A stretch of 64,000 nt of DNA from Rhodanobacter sp. (GCA_024711345.1 JANJTA010000035.1:1-64000), one strand, 5' to 3'; positions 49,808-62,350 are shown, counted from the first letter of the stretch. The notes: generated by a model not told the origin, from the letters alone. Translations and numbers: made by a program.

Positions 49808-51118
49808 TCAGGCCGCGGTCCGCAGGGCAAAGCCGCAGCCGTTGGCCAGTTCCCGGAAGCCGGGAAACGACGTGGCGACGTGGCTGCAGTCGCTGATCCG
49901 CACCGGATCGGCGGCGACCAGGCCGGCCACCGCGAAACTCATGGCGATGCGATGGTCGAGGTGGCTTTCCACCGTACCGCCGCCCAGCCGCCCGCCATGG
50001 ATGACCGCGCCGTCCGGGGTTTCCTCGATCGCCGCGCCGAGCGTGCGCAGGCCGGCGGCCATGGTGGTGATGCGGTCCGATTCCTTCACGCGCAGTTCGG
50101 CCGCACCGCGGATCACCGTCGTGCCGCCGGCTACCGCGGCGGCGATGAACAACGCGGGGAACTCGTCGATCATGTCCGGCACCAGCGCCTCGGGCAGCTC
50201 GACGCCGTGCAGCGGCGCGTGGCGCACCACCAGATCGCCCACCGGTTCGCCGCCCGCCTCGCGCGCGTGCTCGATCACGATGTCCGCGCCCATCAGGCGC
50301 AAGGCCTCGAGCAGACCGGTGCGGCGCGGATTGAGCCCCACCGCCGGCAGACGCAACTCGGAACCGGGCACGATGCTGGCGGCGACCAGGAAGAACGCCG
50401 CCGAGGAAAAATCAGCCGGCACCTCCACGTCGGTGGCATGCAGCGCGTGGCCGCCGGAAAGCTTCGCCCGACCCGGCTCGAACGCGATCGGCCAGCCGAA
50501 CGCGGCCAGCATGCGCTCGGTGTAGTCGCGGGTCGGATGCGGCTCGATGATTTCGGTCTCGCCATCGGCATACAACCCGGCCAGCAGCAGCGCCGACTTC
50601 ACCTGCGCGCTGGCCACCGGCAGCGCGTAGTGGATGCCGTGCAGCCGCTGCCCGCCATGCACCAGCAGCGGCGGCAGGCCGCCCTGCGTGTCGATGCGCG
50701 CGCCCATCAGCGCCAGCGGATCGGTGACGCGGCGCATCGGCCGCTTCGACAGCGAGGCGTCGCCGACCAGCGTGCTGTCGAACGCCTGCCCCGCCAGCAG
50801 GCCGGCCAGCAGGCGCATGCCAGTACCGGCGTTGCCGCAGTCCAGTGGCTGCGCGCTTCCGCGCAGACCATGCAGGCCCACGCCGCGCACCACGCGCTCG
50901 CCTTCCGACGGCGTCTCGATGCGCACGCCCAGCCGTGTCAGCACGGCGGCGGTGGCGCGGGTGTCCTCGCCTTCGAGAAAGCCGCGGATGCGCGAGTCAC
51001 CCTCGGCGATCGCCGCCAGCATCAGCGCGCGGTGCGACACCGACTTGTCGCCGGGCACGCGCACGCTGCCATGCAGCGGGCCGCTGGCCCCGCTGCTCCA
51101 GTCCAGGCGGCCGCTCAA
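49808..51118 (-). CDS. aroA: 3-phosphoshikimate 1-carboxyvinyltransferase (EPSP synthase)
   Basis: 436 residues from a TTG at 51118 overlapping the pheA stop (TTGA). Sixth step of the shikimate pathway. Motifs: PGDKSVSHRALML near residue 22, LDCGNAGTGMRLL near 95, and LRVKESDRITTMA near 345. An upstream open extension belongs to the pheA shadow. Confidence 0.95.
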   Translation of the reverse strand: MSGRLDWSSGASGPLHGSVRVPGDKSVSHRALMLAAIAEGDSRIRGFLEGEDTRATAAVLTRLGVRIETPSEGERVVRGVGLHGLRGSAQPLDCGNAGTGMRLLAGLLAGQAFDSTLVGDASLSKRPMRRVTDPLALMGARIDTQGGLPPLLVHGGQRLHGIHYALPVASAQVKSALLLAGLYADGETEIIEPHPTRDYTERMLAAFGWPIAFEPGRAKLSGGHALHATDVEVPADFSSAAFFLVAASIVPGSELRLPAVGLNPRRTGLLEALRLMGADIVIEHAREAGGEPVGDLVVRHAPLHGVELPEALVPDMIDEFPALFIAAAVAGGTTVIRGAAELRVKESDRITTMAAGLRTLGAAIEETPDGAVIHGGRLGGGTVESHLDHRIAMSFAVAGLVAADPVRISDCSHVATSFPGFRELANGCGFALRTAA

Positions 51119-52203
51119 GGCAGCGCCACCGGATAGGAGCCAAGCACGCGGATGGTCGCCGCCGACGTGCCGATCTCCTGCACCGACGCCTGCAAGGCAG
51201 GGTCGTCGATGTGGCCGGAGACGTCGATGAAGAACGCGTACTGCCATTTGCCGGTGTGCGCCGGGCGCGACTCGATGCGGTTCAGGCTGACGCCGTGCTT
51301 CGCGAACGGGCTGAGCACGTCGTACAGCGCGCCAGGCTTGTCGTTCACCGTGACCAGCAGCGAAGTGCGGTCGTTGCCGGACGGTGGGAACAGCGTGCGG
51401 CCGATCACCAGGAAGCGGGTGGTGTTGTCGGCGCGGTCCTCGATGCCTTGCGCCACCGTCTTCAGCCGGTAGACCTTGCCCGCGCTTTCGCCGGCGATCG
51501 CCGCGACGTCGTCGGCATGCAGCGCCAGTCGCGCCGCCTCGGCGTTGCTCGACACCGCGACGCACTCGACCTCGGGCAGGTTGATGCGCAACCAGGTCTT
51601 GCACTGCTGCAGCGACTGCGCGTGGGCATAGATGCGGCGCACGTCCTCCAGGCGGCCGCTGCGCGAATGCAGGCACTGGTGCACGCGCAGCTCGATCTCG
51701 CCGCAGATGGTGGCCGCGGAGGTGAGAAACATGTCCAGCGTGACCTGGATCATGCCCTGCCCCGAGTTCTCCACCGGCACCACGCCGAAGTCGGCATGCC
51801 CGGCGGCGACTTCCTGGAACACCTCCTCGATGCTGCCCAGCGGCAGGCCGTAGGCAGCGTGGCCGAAGTGCTTGCGCACGGCCTGCTCGCTGAAGGTGCC
51901 TTCCGGGCCGAGGAAACCGATCTTCAGCGGGTCTTCCTGGGCCAGGCACGACGACATGATCTCGCGGAACAGCCGCACCATCTCGACGTCGGACAGCGGC
52001 CCCTGGTTGCGGTCCACCACCATGCGCAGCACATGGGCTTCGCGTTCGGGGCGGTAGTAGTCGATCGCCGAAAGCCCCTCGCCCTTGACCTTCGCCACCG
52101 TGCGCGCGTGGTTCGCGCGCTCGGAAATCAGCTGCTGGATCTGCCGGTCGATGCTGTCGATGCGCTCGCGCATCTCGCTCAACGGGGTCTTCGGTTCGGT
52201 CAT
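51115..52203 (-). CDS. pheA: Bifunctional chorismate mutase / prephenate dehydratase
   Basis: 362 residues. Phenylalanine synthesis. Chorismate mutase domain at 1-90 (MRERIDSIDRQIQQLISERANHARTVAKVK), prephenate dehydratase from about 95 (GFLGPEGTFSEQAV...PVENSGQG) with the catalytic-region TRFLVIG near 265, and a C-terminal ACT domain (GALYDVLSPFAKHGVSLNRIESRP) for feedback by phenylalanine. Confidence 0.95.
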   Translation of the reverse strand: MTEPKTPLSEMRERIDSIDRQIQQLISERANHARTVAKVKGEGLSAIDYYRPEREAHVLRMVVDRNQGPLSDVEMVRLFREIMSSCLAQEDPLKIGFLGPEGTFSEQAVRKHFGHAAYGLPLGSIEEVFQEVAAGHADFGVVPVENSGQGMIQVTLDMFLTSAATICGEIELRVHQCLHSRSGRLEDVRRIYAHAQSLQQCKTWLRINLPEVECVAVSSNAEAARLALHADDVAAIAGESAGKVYRLKTVAQGIEDRADNTTRFLVIGRTLFPPSGNDRTSLLVTVNDKPGALYDVLSPFAKHGVSLNRIESRPAHTGKWQYAFFIDVSGHIDDPALQASVQEIGTSAATIRVLGSYPVALP

Positions 52204-52278
52204 GCGTTCAGCCGCCTGGATGGATGGAAGTCCAAATGAAGAAGCGGCATCTTGCCGTAAAACATCGTCCGCGTCCGC

Positions 52279-53367
52279 TCAGCCGTGCCGCTGCGCGAAG
52301 TCATGCATGAACGCCACCAGCGCCTCGACCGCCTCCGGCGGCACCGCGTTGTACAGCGAGGCGCGCATGCCACCCAGCGCCTTGTGGCCCTTCAGCGCGA
52401 GCAGGCCGGCCGCCTCCGATTCCTGCAGGAACGCCGCGTCGAGCGCAGCGTCGTGCAGGGTGAAGCGCACGTTCATGCGCGAGCGCGCGGACGGCTCGAC
52501 CGGGTTGCGGTAGTAGCCGCCAGAGCCGTCGATGGCCTGGTACAGCAGTTCGGCCTTGACCCGGTTGCGCGCGGCCATCGCGCCCAGCCCGCCCTGTTCC
52601 TTCAGCCACTGGAAGGTCAGCCCGGCCACGTACCAGCCCCAGGTGTTCGGCGTGTTGAGCATCGAGTCGGCGGCGGCGTGCTCGGCGTAGCGGAAGATCT
52701 TCGCCATCGGCCGGCCGGTGCGCTGCAGCAGGTCGCGGCGCACGATCATCACGACCAGGCCGGACGGGCCGATGTTCTTCTGCGCGCCGGCGTAGATCAG
52801 CCCGAAACGACTCACGTCCAGCGGCTCGGACAGGATGTTCGAGGAAAAGTCGGCCACCAGCGGCACCGTGCCGCCGACATCGGGGACATCGTGGAACTCC
52901 ACGCCATGGATGGTCTCGTTCGGCGTGTAGTGCACGTAGGCGGCGTTCGGGTCGAGTCGCCAGCGCTCGCGTGGCGGCAGCTTCAGGTAGTCGTCCGCCT
53001 CGCTGCTGGCCGCCAGGTTGACGCGCAGGTAGGGCTTCGCCTCGCTGGCCGCCTTGGCGCTCCAGTGGCCGCTGACGACGTAGTCGGCGCTGTCGCCTTC
53101 GCCAGCGAGGTTCATCGGGATCTGCGCGAAGTGCTGGGTGGCACCGCCCTGCAGGAACAGCACGGCGTAGTCCGCGGGTATGCCCACTAGCTCGCGCAGG
53201 TCGGCCTCGGCCTGCGCGGCCATCGCAATGAAGCGCTTGCCGCGGTGCGACTGTTCCATCACCGAGGCGCCGCTGCCGTTCCAGTCCAGCATCTCGCGCT
53301 GGGCGCGTTCGAGTACCGCCAGCGGCAACGCCGCCGGGCCGGCGCTGAAATTCCAGACTCTGCTCAC
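52279..53367 (-). CDS. serC: Phosphoserine aminotransferase
   Basis: 362 residues, class V PLP enzyme of serine (and pyridoxine) synthesis. N-terminal [19 protein letters not shown] near 42, and the PLP-lysine in [21 protein letters not shown] near 190-200. First gene of the serC-pheA-aroA cluster, typical for gammaproteobacteria. Confidence 0.95.
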   Translation of the reverse strand: MSRVWNFSAGPAALPLAVLERAQREMLDWNGSGASVMEQSHRGKRFIAMAAQAEADLRELVGIPADYAVLFLQGGATQHFAQIPMNLAGEGDSADYVVSGHWSAKAASEAKPYLRVNLAASSEADDYLKLPPRERWRLDPNAAYVHYTPNETIHGVEFHDVPDVGGTVPLVADFSSNILSEPLDVSRFGLIYAGAQKNIGPSGLVVMIVRRDLLQRTGRPMAKIFRYAEHAAADSMLNTPNTWGWYVAGLTFQWLKEQGGLGAMAARNRVKAELLYQAIDGSGGYYRNPVEPSARSRMNVRFTLHDAALDAAFLQESEAAGLLALKGHKALGGMRASLYNAVPPEAVEALVAFMHDFAQRHG

Positions 53368-53449
53368 GTGCGCCTGCGTCCTTGTCGAAGGGGGTTCCGC
53401 GCATTATGGCGCGGCGCAGCATGACGCCGTCAACTGCCGGAATCCGTCA

Positions 53450-54217
53450 TCAGAAGCGGATCAGCAGCACCAGCGCGATGCCCAGCGCCAGCACAGCGGC
53501 GGTGACGATCAGCCACCACACTTCGCCGCTTGGGCCAGCCGACTCTTCCGGCAGGCGCGGCGGCAACGGTTCGGCCGGCACGATCTCGGGTTCCGGCTCC
53601 ATGCCCGGACCGTCGAGCACGAAGCGGTGCATCGCCACGCCGATCTGGTCGCCGGGGTGCAGGGCCAGCTTCTGCGCCGCCACGCCGTTGACCCGCAGCG
53701 GGTGCTGCTCGCACGCGCGGGTGGTCTCCAGCCACAGCTGACCCCCTTCCCAGAAAATCCGCAGCGCCACGACGCCGCCTTGCGGCAACTCCAGCGGATA
53801 GTCGCCGTGCGGCCCGAGCGTCAGGCTGTCCTGCAACGGCAGCACGCGGCCCGATAGCGGACCGGCCACAGCACGCAGGGCCACGGTGCAACGGCCCTGC
53901 GCGGGCACATCCAGCGCCGGGCGCCGGGTCGGGTCCTCGTCATCACGCAGCAGCAGGCGGCAGTCGCCCACGCTGACCACGTCGCCGGCGCGCAGCAAGG
54001 CGCGCTCGCGCACCGGCCGCGCGTTGACGTAGATGCGGTCGGCCGACGGCAGTACCTGCAGCACCCAGCCGCGGCGGTCCTGCTGGATGCGCAGGTGCTG
54101 CGGCGCCGCCTGGCTGGCGGCCAGTACCAGGTCGTTGTCGGGCGCGCTGCCGATGCGCAACTGCGCCTGCGCCCAGTGGAAATCCTCGCGGGCCGCATGG
54201 GGGAATTCGATACGCAT
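53450..54217 (-). CDS. FHA-domain protein with C-terminal membrane anchor
   Basis: 255 residues. The N-terminal part (LRIGSAPDNDLVLAASQAAPQHLRIQQDRRGW...VNARPV) matches an FHA-like fold with a degenerate recognition loop; a second similar domain covers about 105-190. A Pro/Glu-rich linker and one C-terminal transmembrane segment (VWWLIVTAAVLALGIALVLL) follow. Probably a membrane-bound phosphopeptide- or partner-binding protein; partner unknown. Confidence 0.75.
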   Translation of the reverse strand: MRIEFPHAAREDFHWAQAQLRIGSAPDNDLVLAASQAAPQHLRIQQDRRGWVLQVLPSADRIYVNARPVRERALLRAGDVVSVGDCRLLLRDDEDPTRRPALDVPAQGRCTVALRAVAGPLSGRVLPLQDSLTLGPHGDYPLELPQGGVVALRIFWEGGQLWLETTRACEQHPLRVNGVAAQKLALHPGDQIGVAMHRFVLDGPGMEPEPEIVPAEPLPPRLPEESAGPSGEVWWLIVTAAVLALGIALVLLIRF

Positions 54218-54296
54218 GGATCAACCGGTCGATGGACCGCGAGACTCTAGCATGCAGCCACATCGCATTAAGATGCATCTTTGCCAGGAGCCCGCC

Positions 54297-54572
54297 ATGC
54301 CCAGGATCGACATCCGCCGCCCGCACCAGTTGCCGATTGCCGAAGCCCGCGCCGTGGTCGACCAGGTGGCCGCGCGCATGCACGAGAAGTTCGGCATGAA
54401 CGGGCGCTGGCTGGACGACACCCTGCTGTTTTCCCGCCCCGGCGTCAGCGGTTCGATCGCCGTGGGCCAGCAGGAGATCCAGGTCAAGGCCGAGCTGGGC
54501 CTGCTGCTGGCGCCGCTGAAAGGCGTGATCGAACAGGAAATCCAGCGCAAGCTGGACGAGCATTTCGCCTGA
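54297..54572 (+). CDS. Polyhydroxyalkanoic-acid-system-type small protein
   Basis: 91 residues with ribosome site AGGAG. IDIRRPHQLPIAEARAVVDQVAARMHEKFGM and GLLLAPLKGVIEQEIQRKLDEHFA match the PHA-granule-region family of small conserved proteins. Function not established. Confidence 0.8.
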   Translation: MPRIDIRRPHQLPIAEARAVVDQVAARMHEKFGMNGRWLDDTLLFSRPGVSGSIAVGQQEIQVKAELGLLLAPLKGVIEQEIQRKLDEHFA

Positions 54573-54604
54573 CCTGCGCCGCCCGGGCCGACGCTGATGA
54601 TTCT

Positions 54605-54632
54605 TTGACCATGCCCCCATCCGTGGCATAAT
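54605..54632 (+). promoter_or_regulatory. Promoter of infA
   Basis: -35 TTGACC and -10 CATAAT with a 16-bp spacer; the infA ATG is 46 bases downstream of the -10. Confidence 0.6.
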
Positions 54633-54678
54633 CGACGGCTTACGCAGCCATGACGGCTGTGCGTGAACCCCGGAACAC

Positions 54679-54897
54679 ATGGCCAAAGACGACGTCATCG
54701 AAATGGAAGGCACGGTCCAGGAGACCCTGCCGAACACCATGTTTCGTGTGCAACTGGAAAACGGGCACGTGATCATCGCCCACATTTCCGGTCGCATGCG
54801 CAAGCACTACATCCGCATCCTTACCGGCGACAAGGTCAAGATCGAAATGACCCCGTACGACCTGAGCAAGGGCCGCATCACCTACCGCATGAAATAA
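54679..54897 (+). CDS. infA: Translation initiation factor IF-1
   Basis: 72 residues, exact family length. S1/OB-fold sequence ([45 protein letters not shown]...[11 protein letters not shown]). Binds the ribosomal A site during initiation. Convergent with clpA, the pair separated by a bidirectional terminator. Confidence 0.97.
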   Translation: MAKDDVIEMEGTVQETLPNTMFRVQLENGHVIIAHISGRMRKHYIRILTGDKVKIEMTPYDLSKGRITYRMK

Positions 54898-54951
54898 GCG
54901 CGGCGGTGTTGCCGGCTGCCGCGCCCGCGAGGCGGCGGCACCGGACATGAC

Positions 54952-54977
54952 AAAGGCGGCGCCCACGCGCCGCCTTT
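54952..54977. terminator. Bidirectional terminator between infA and clpA
   Basis: 11-bp perfect stem (AAAGGCGGCGC / GCGCCGCCTTT) with a 4-nt loop; short T runs on both sides. Confidence 0.85.
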
Positions 54978-54997
54978 GCTTTGCCTAACCGTCCGCC

Positions 54998-57268
<2,271 letters not shown>

Positions 57269-57334
57269 TCGGATCGTCTCCGCTTTGCATGGTGAGCGGC
57301 CTTCAGCGCCGCAATGAGCCCAAAATGGGGGCGC

Positions 57335-57661
57335 TCAAAGCTTTTCCATAGTGCACAGCAACGGGTGCTGATGGGAACGTGAATACTCGTTGACGTGGGT
57401 TACCTTGGTTTCGGCCACTTCGCGGGTAAATACACCGCACACGCCACGCCCGCGCGTGTGGACGTGCAGCATCACCTGTACCGCCTGCTCCTGGTCCAGG
57501 TTGAAGAAGGTGCGCAGCACCTCGACCACGAAGTCCATCGGGGTGAAGTCGTCGTTCAGCAGCAGCACCTGGAACAGTGGCGGTCGCGCCACTTCGGGCT
57601 TGGCGGTTTCCAGCGCCAGGCCGCGGCCGCTGTCGTGCTCGTTGTCGGGTTGATGGGCCAT
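57335..57661 (-). CDS. clpS: ClpA adaptor ClpS
   Basis: 108 residues from the ATG at 57661 with GGAA upstream; an ATG at 57673 is possible. Core [24 protein letters not shown] and [24 protein letters not shown] are highly conserved and form the N-degron pocket. Delivers N-end-rule substrates to ClpAP. Confidence 0.97.
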   Translation of the reverse strand: MAHQPDNEHDSGRGLALETAKPEVARPPLFQVLLLNDDFTPMDFVVEVLRTFFNLDQEQAVQVMLHVHTRGRGVCGVFTREVAETKVTHVNEYSRSHQHPLLCTMEKL

Positions 57662-57778
57662 GTTTTCCGGCATCGTGTTTCTGGCTGGGAGTATACGCTG
57701 CGACGGCGTGTCCACCTGTCGCGGTGCGAGGGCAGAGGTGATGGCACAATGACGCTTTTTCCAGCCCCGCGTTCCCGC

Positions 57779-58264
57779 ATGTCCGCAGCCTCCGCCCCCG
57801 CCGAAGTCTGGCGCCCGCACGTCACCGTCGCCTGCGTGGTGGCCGACGGCGGGCGCTTCCTGATGGTCGAGGAAGAGGTCAACGGCCGGCTTGCCTGGAA
57901 TCAGCCGGCCGGCCACCTGGAAGACGGTGAAAGCCTTGCCGCAGCCGCCCGGCGCGAGACGCTGGAGGAAACCGGCTGGACGGTGGAGCTGCAGCACCTG
58001 ATCGGCGTGCACCAGTGGCGCAGCACCGAGCATGGCGACGCAGTGATCCGCTTCAGCTTCGCCGCGCGTGCGCTCGGCCACGACCCGCAGCGTGCGCTGG
58101 ACACCGACATCCGCCGCGCCGTATGGCTGAGCCGCGCCGAGATCGCCGCCCTGGGCGAACGCCTGCGCAGCCCGATGATCCTGCACAGCATCGACCTGTG
58201 GCTGGCCGGCCAGCGGCTGCCGCTGGGTGTCCTGAATCATCTGTCGGAAGACGGCAAGCCATGA
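57779..58264 (+). CDS. nudJ: NUDIX hydrolase (NudJ-like phosphatase)
   Basis: 161 residues from the ATG at 57779; an in-frame ATG at 57749 would add ten. Complete Nudix box [23 protein letters not shown] near 41-63. Homologues hydrolyse thiamine pyrophosphate and other pyrophosphates. Position in front of mnmA and hflD is conserved with E. coli. Stop overlaps the mnmA ATG. Confidence 0.85.
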   Translation: MSAASAPAEVWRPHVTVACVVADGGRFLMVEEEVNGRLAWNQPAGHLEDGESLAAAARRETLEETGWTVELQHLIGVHQWRSTEHGDAVIRFSFAARALGHDPQRALDTDIRRAVWLSRAEIAALGERLRSPMILHSIDLWLAGQRLPLGVLNHLSEDGKP

Positions 58265-59409
58265 AGGTGATGCTGGGCATCTCCGGTGGCGTCGACTCCT
58301 CGGTGGCGGCCCTGCTGCTGCAGCAGGCCGGCTACCAGGTCGAAGGCCTGTTCATGCAGAACTGGGAGGAGGACGAGCGCAGCGGCCCCTGCACCACCGA
58401 TGCCGACCGCAAGGACGCCGTGGCCGTGTGCGGCCGGCTCGGCATCCCGTTCCACGCGCGCAATTTTGCCGCCGAATACTGGGACGGCGTGTTCGAGCAC
58501 TTCCTTGCCGAGTACCGCGCCGGGCGCACGCCGAACCCCGACGTGCTGTGCAATCGCGAGATCAAGTTCAAGACCTTCCTCGACGAGGCCCGCGCGCTCG
58601 GGGCCGAGAAGATCGCCACCGGCCACTACGCCCGCATCGACTGCAAGGACGGCCGCTACCGGCTGTTGCGCGCGGTGGACGCGGCCAAGGACCAGAGCTA
58701 TTTCCTGCACGCGCTGGGCCAGCAGCAGCTGGCCGCCACGCTGTTCCCGCTGGGTGGGATCGAGAAGCCGCGCGTGCGCGAGATGGCCCGCGCGGCGGGG
58801 CTGCCGACCCATGCGAAGAAGGACTCCACCGGCATCTGCTTCATCGGCGAGCGCGATTTCCGCGGCTTCCTGGCCCAGTACATCCCCGCCCGCCCGGGCG
58901 AGATGCGCACGCCCGACGGCGAGCTGGTCGGCGAGCACCAGGGCGTCATGTACTACACGCTGGGCCAGCGCCACGGGCTGGGCATCGGCGGCCGTCACGG
59001 CGCCGACGGCGAGGCGTGGTACGTGGTCGGCAAGGACGTGGCGGCGAACGTGCTTTACGTGGCCCAGGGCGGCGAGAACCGCTGGCTGTACTCGCGCCAT
59101 CTGCGCTCGGAGCGGCCCAGCTGGATCGACGGCGCCGCACCGGCCACCCGTTTCCGCTGCACCGCGCGTACCCGCTACCGCCAGGCGGACCAGACCTGCG
59201 CGGTCGAGGTGGGCGACGACGGACTTGAGGTACGCTTCGACGAACCCCAGCGTGCCGTCACCCCCGGCCAGTCGGTGGTCCTCTACGATGGCGAGGTCTG
59301 CCTCGGCGGCGCCGTGATTGCCGCCACCGACGCACCCTACGGCGGCCTGCTGCCGCCGTTCCAGTCGTCCCCCACGCGTTCCGCAGGAGAACCGCAAGCT
59401 CGTGTTTGA
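58261..59409 (+). CDS. mnmA: tRNA-specific 2-thiouridylase
   Basis: 382 residues. Thiolates U34 of Lys, Glu and Gln tRNAs. PP-loop GISGGVDSS at 6-14, first catalytic Cys in [10 protein letters not shown] near 43, second in [16 protein letters not shown] near 199, and the C-terminal barrel ending with [19 protein letters not shown]. Overlaps nudJ by 4 bases. Confidence 0.97.
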   Translation: MKVMLGISGGVDSSVAALLLQQAGYQVEGLFMQNWEEDERSGPCTTDADRKDAVAVCGRLGIPFHARNFAAEYWDGVFEHFLAEYRAGRTPNPDVLCNREIKFKTFLDEARALGAEKIATGHYARIDCKDGRYRLLRAVDAAKDQSYFLHALGQQQLAATLFPLGGIEKPRVREMARAAGLPTHAKKDSTGICFIGERDFRGFLAQYIPARPGEMRTPDGELVGEHQGVMYYTLGQRHGLGIGGRHGADGEAWYVVGKDVAANVLYVAQGGENRWLYSRHLRSERPSWIDGAAPATRFRCTARTRYRQADQTCAVEVGDDGLEVRFDEPQRAVTPGQSVVLYDGEVCLGGAVIAATDAPYGGLLPPFQSSPTRSAGEPQARV

Positions 59410-59419
59410 GACCTTTTCC

Positions 59420-60043
59420 ATGACCGAAGAGCGCGTCCTCGCCCTCGCCGGCCTGTTCCAGGCCTGCGCCCTGGCGCAGCAGCTGGCCAACGAGGGGCGC
59501 TGCGACGAGGCCGCGATGGAAGCCAGCGTGGCCAGCGTGTTCCGCATCGACGCGCCTTCGGTGGTCGGCGTATACGGCAACATCTCGAACGTGCGTCTTG
59601 GCCTGCGCACGCTGATCGCGCAACTGGACCAGAGCACCCCCGACATGTCGGTGACGCGCATGACGGTGACCGTGATGCGGCTGGAGCGCAGCCTGTCGGC
59701 GCGCGCGGACCTGCTGGAGAAACTGCAGCAGGGCATCATCGCCGCCCAGCGGCAGGTCGAGCATTTCGGCCAGGATTCCAGCCAGGTCAACAGCCGGCTG
59801 GCCGAGGTCTACGCGTCCACGCTGTCGATCCTCAAGCCGCGCGTGATGGTCAGCGGCAACCCGCAGCAGCTGCAGCAGACCAGCGTGGTGGAAAAGGTGC
59901 GCACCAACCTGCTCGCCGCCGTGCGCTCGGCGGTGCTGTGGCGGCAACTCGGCGGGCGCCAGTGGCAGCTGCTGCTGTACCGGCGCCAATGCAGCATGCT
60001 GGCCCGCGGCCTGCTGACCGGGGCCACGCTGGACCAACGCTGA
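59420..60043 (+). CDS. hflD: High frequency lysogenization protein HflD homologue
   Basis: 207 residues, 10 bases after mnmA. Helical protein with ERVLALAGLFQACALAQQLANEG and YGNISNVRLGLRTLIAQL, the family signature. In E. coli HflD is a peripheral membrane protein that binds lambda CII and favours lysis by destabilising it. Confidence 0.92.
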   Translation: MTEERVLALAGLFQACALAQQLANEGRCDEAAMEASVASVFRIDAPSVVGVYGNISNVRLGLRTLIAQLDQSTPDMSVTRMTVTVMRLERSLSARADLLEKLQQGIIAAQRQVEHFGQDSSQVNSRLAEVYASTLSILKPRVMVSGNPQQLQQTSVVEKVRTNLLAAVRSAVLWRQLGGRQWQLLLYRRQCSMLARGLLTGATLDQR

Positions 60044-60070
60044 CGACGGATCACCCGGCGGCGGAAAAGC

Positions 60071-60097
60071 AAACGGCGGGCTGATGCCCGCCGTTTT
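60071..60097 (+). terminator. Terminator of nudJ-mnmA-hflD
   Basis: 11-bp perfect stem (AAACGGCGGGC / GCCCGCCGTTT), TGAT loop, T run on the plus strand. Confidence 0.85.
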
Positions 60098-60187
60098 CCT
60101 TCCCTGGGTGGAACTCCCTTGCGATAGACCGCCTGTCGCTCAACCCGTGCGGGCAGCATGCCGCCCGCACGTGTCAGCGGCATGGCG

Positions 60188-61444
60188 TCAGAATGACACT
60201 TCGCCGAACACGCCGATCTCGTTGGTCTTGGTGTTCTGCACGTGCGGCGGCACCGGCGTGGCGACCGACTTCTCGACCTTGCCGTGCTTCCACACGCCGG
60301 CCAGCTTGAAGCCCTTGGTCACCTGGTATTCGACGCCGGCGTTGTAATAGGTGTCCTTGGCGTCGCGATCCAGCGTCTTGCTGAGCTTGGCGTTGTCGTA
60401 GCGGGCGAACAGGTTCACGTTGTCGGCCACCGCCACGCTGCCCCAGACCGAGTAGCCGTCGGCCTTGTCGGCCAGCGGGCTGAGCACGTTGTTCCAGTTC
60501 TTCGCGGTGAAGTACTCGGCACCGAGGCGGAACGCCTTGCTGGCGTAGGCCAGCATGAAGTCGCCGCGCTCGGCGGTGTGCGCGGCGTCGATGTTCTCGG
60601 TCTCCTGTCCACGGTGGCCGCTGTAGCCGCCGACCGCCACCACCATGTTCTCGAACGGCACGAAGCCCACGCGGCCTTCGACGTCCACGCCCTTGCTGCG
60701 GCCGGGGTTCTTGTAGCCGTTGCCGTTGACCACCGACACCGCATAGTTGAGCGACTTGCTGGCGCCGATGTCGCCGCCCAGGTGCAGGCCCCAGTCAGCC
60801 GAGTTGCCATACTTCAGGCGGTCGGTGATGGTGTTCTCGACGTAGCGGAAGCCGTAGTACTTCTCGGCGAACGGGATCCACGGCATGTCGGACGAACCGA
60901 CGCGGAACACCGCGGCGTCGTCGAACTTGCCCTGCACGTAGGCCTTCTTGACGAACACGCTGGTCTGGCCGTCGCTGCTGGCGTAGTTGAAGTCGGTGGT
61001 GAGGTTGGCCGACCAGATGTCGTTGAACTTGTGGTCGACGCCCAGGTAGAAGCGCTTCACGTCCAGGCCGATGCCGGACTTGTCGCTCTTGCCCTTGTCG
61101 CTGTTCTTGTCGTCGATGCTGGTGAAGTCGAAGAACATCTTGCCCGACAGCGTGGTGTTGTTGATCGCCTTCGACAGCGCGGCGAGCTTCTTGTCGCTGG
61201 CCGCCGTCACGTTGGTGGCCTTCTCCACTGCCTGGCCGGTGCTGACGTTGATCTCGGACTGGGCGTCGGTGCGCTGTTCCAGTTCGTCCACCTTGGCCTG
61301 CAGCGCGGCCAGTTGGGCCTTCAGCTGTTCGATCTCGCCGTTGTTGGCGACGGCCGTCCTGCCCTGCGCCGGCGCCGCGGTAGCCGCAACACTGGTCAGG
61401 CCAAGGCCGGCGGCAATCGCCACCGCAATCAGTTTGGAACGCAT
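60188..61444 (-). CDS. OprP/OprO-type phosphate-selective porin
   Basis: 418 residues. Signal peptide (KLIAVAIAAGLGLTSVAATAA), then a coiled-coil segment (EIEQLKAQLAALQAKVDELEQR), then a beta-barrel ending in Phe (IGVFGEVSF), the signal for outer-membrane insertion. Sequences KFNDIWSANLTTDFNY and AYVQGKF are typical of this porin family. Phosphate specificity is supported by a Pho-box-like site upstream and by pstS nearby, not by residues seen. Confidence 0.8.
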   Translation of the reverse strand: MRSKLIAVAIAAGLGLTSVAATAAPAQGRTAVANNGEIEQLKAQLAALQAKVDELEQRTDAQSEINVSTGQAVEKATNVTAASDKKLAALSKAINNTTLSGKMFFDFTSIDDKNSDKGKSDKSGIGLDVKRFYLGVDHKFNDIWSANLTTDFNYASSDGQTSVFVKKAYVQGKFDDAAVFRVGSSDMPWIPFAEKYYGFRYVENTITDRLKYGNSADWGLHLGGDIGASKSLNYAVSVVNGNGYKNPGRSKGVDVEGRVGFVPFENMVVAVGGYSGHRGQETENIDAAHTAERGDFMLAYASKAFRLGAEYFTAKNWNNVLSPLADKADGYSVWGSVAVADNVNLFARYDNAKLSKTLDRDAKDTYYNAGVEYQVTKGFKLAGVWKHGKVEKSVATPVPPHVQNTKTNEIGVFGEVSF

Positions 61445-61557
61445 GTGATTCTCCGCAAGTGGGTGGAAAGCATCTCGATCGCCCCGTCGATCCGATGGCC
61501 GGCTAGCGATTGGTTAACAAGTCTGCCCGGGGATTTTTACGGTTGGGTGCCGCTTTG

Positions 61558-61575
61558 ATGACAAATCGGAGACAG
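61558..61575 (-). promoter_or_regulatory. Pho-box-like site upstream of the porin
   Basis: On the minus strand CTGTCTC and TTGTCAT start 11 bases apart, the half-site spacing of a PhoB box; each deviates slightly from CTGTCAT. Lies 114 bases before the porin ATG. Confidence 0.45.
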
Positions 61576-61630
61576 CGCCGCGGGAAGGCACGCATCTCGC
61601 GCCATATGATGCCGCTGATATGCTTCGCCG

Positions 61631-62293
61631 ATGGATATTCCCAGCAGCAACATCGTCGCACCGCGCATGGCCGAGCGGTTTCGCGGCTTCCTGCCCGTCG
61701 TGGTCGACGTGGAAACCGGCGGCTTCGACGCCGAGCACGACGCCCTGCTGGAGATCGCCGCGGTGCCCTTGGCCATGGACGAAGGCGGCTACCTGCACCT
61801 GCAGCCCACCGTCTCCACGCACGTGGAGCCGTTCCCCGGCGCCAACCTGGACCCGCGTTCGCTGGAGATCACCGGCATCGACCCGACCAACCCGCTGCGT
61901 GGCGCGCTGGCCGAGCGGCAGGCACTGGACCACATTTTCCACGTGGTGCGCGAAGCGATGCGCGCGGCCGGCTGCCAGCGGGCGATCCTGGTCGGCCACA
62001 ATGCCGCGTTCGACCTCGGTTTCCTGAACCAGGCGGTGCGCCGCTGCGGCCACAAGCGCAACCCGTTCCACCCGTTCAGCTGCTTCGACACGGTCAGCCT
62101 CGGCGGCCTCGCCTACGGCCAGACCGTGCTGAGCAAGGCGGTGCAGGCGGCAGGCCATGCGTTCGACAGCCGCGAGGCGCACTCGGCGGTGTATGACGCC
62201 GAGCGCACCGCCGAGCTGTTCTGCAGCGTGGTCAACCGCTGGCGCCAGCTGGAGCTGTTCGAGCAGGCCCGCAGCGGGCTCGACGCGGCCTGA
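61631..62293 (+). CDS. rnt: Ribonuclease T
   Basis: 220 residues. DEDDh exonuclease that trims tRNA 3' ends. Motifs: [11 protein letters not shown] (Exo I) near 24, [12 protein letters not shown] (Exo II) near 118, and the catalytic His with the Asp in [14 protein letters not shown] (Exo III) near 184-195. Confidence 0.95.
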   Translation: MDIPSSNIVAPRMAERFRGFLPVVVDVETGGFDAEHDALLEIAAVPLAMDEGGYLHLQPTVSTHVEPFPGANLDPRSLEITGIDPTNPLRGALAERQALDHIFHVVREAMRAAGCQRAILVGHNAAFDLGFLNQAVRRCGHKRNPFHPFSCFDTVSLGGLAYGQTVLSKAVQAAGHAFDSREAHSAVYDAERTAELFCSVVNRWRQLELFEQARSGLDAA

Positions 62294-62332
62294 CCCCGGC
62301 GCAGGGACGGCGCGAAGCGGCCATGTGACAGC

Positions 62333-62350
62333 CTGTCATACGTCTGCAAC
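62333..62350 (+). promoter_or_regulatory. Pho box upstream of pstS
   Basis: CTGTCATA, 3 bases, CTGCAAC: two half-sites 11 bases apart, first one perfect. It lies 76 bases before the pstS start, consistent with PhoB activation at low phosphate. Confidence 0.65.

Noticed and set aside
47756-51136. Plus-strand ORF of 1126 codons
   Set aside because: Antisense to uvrC, kdsB and aroA, all of which are unmistakable.
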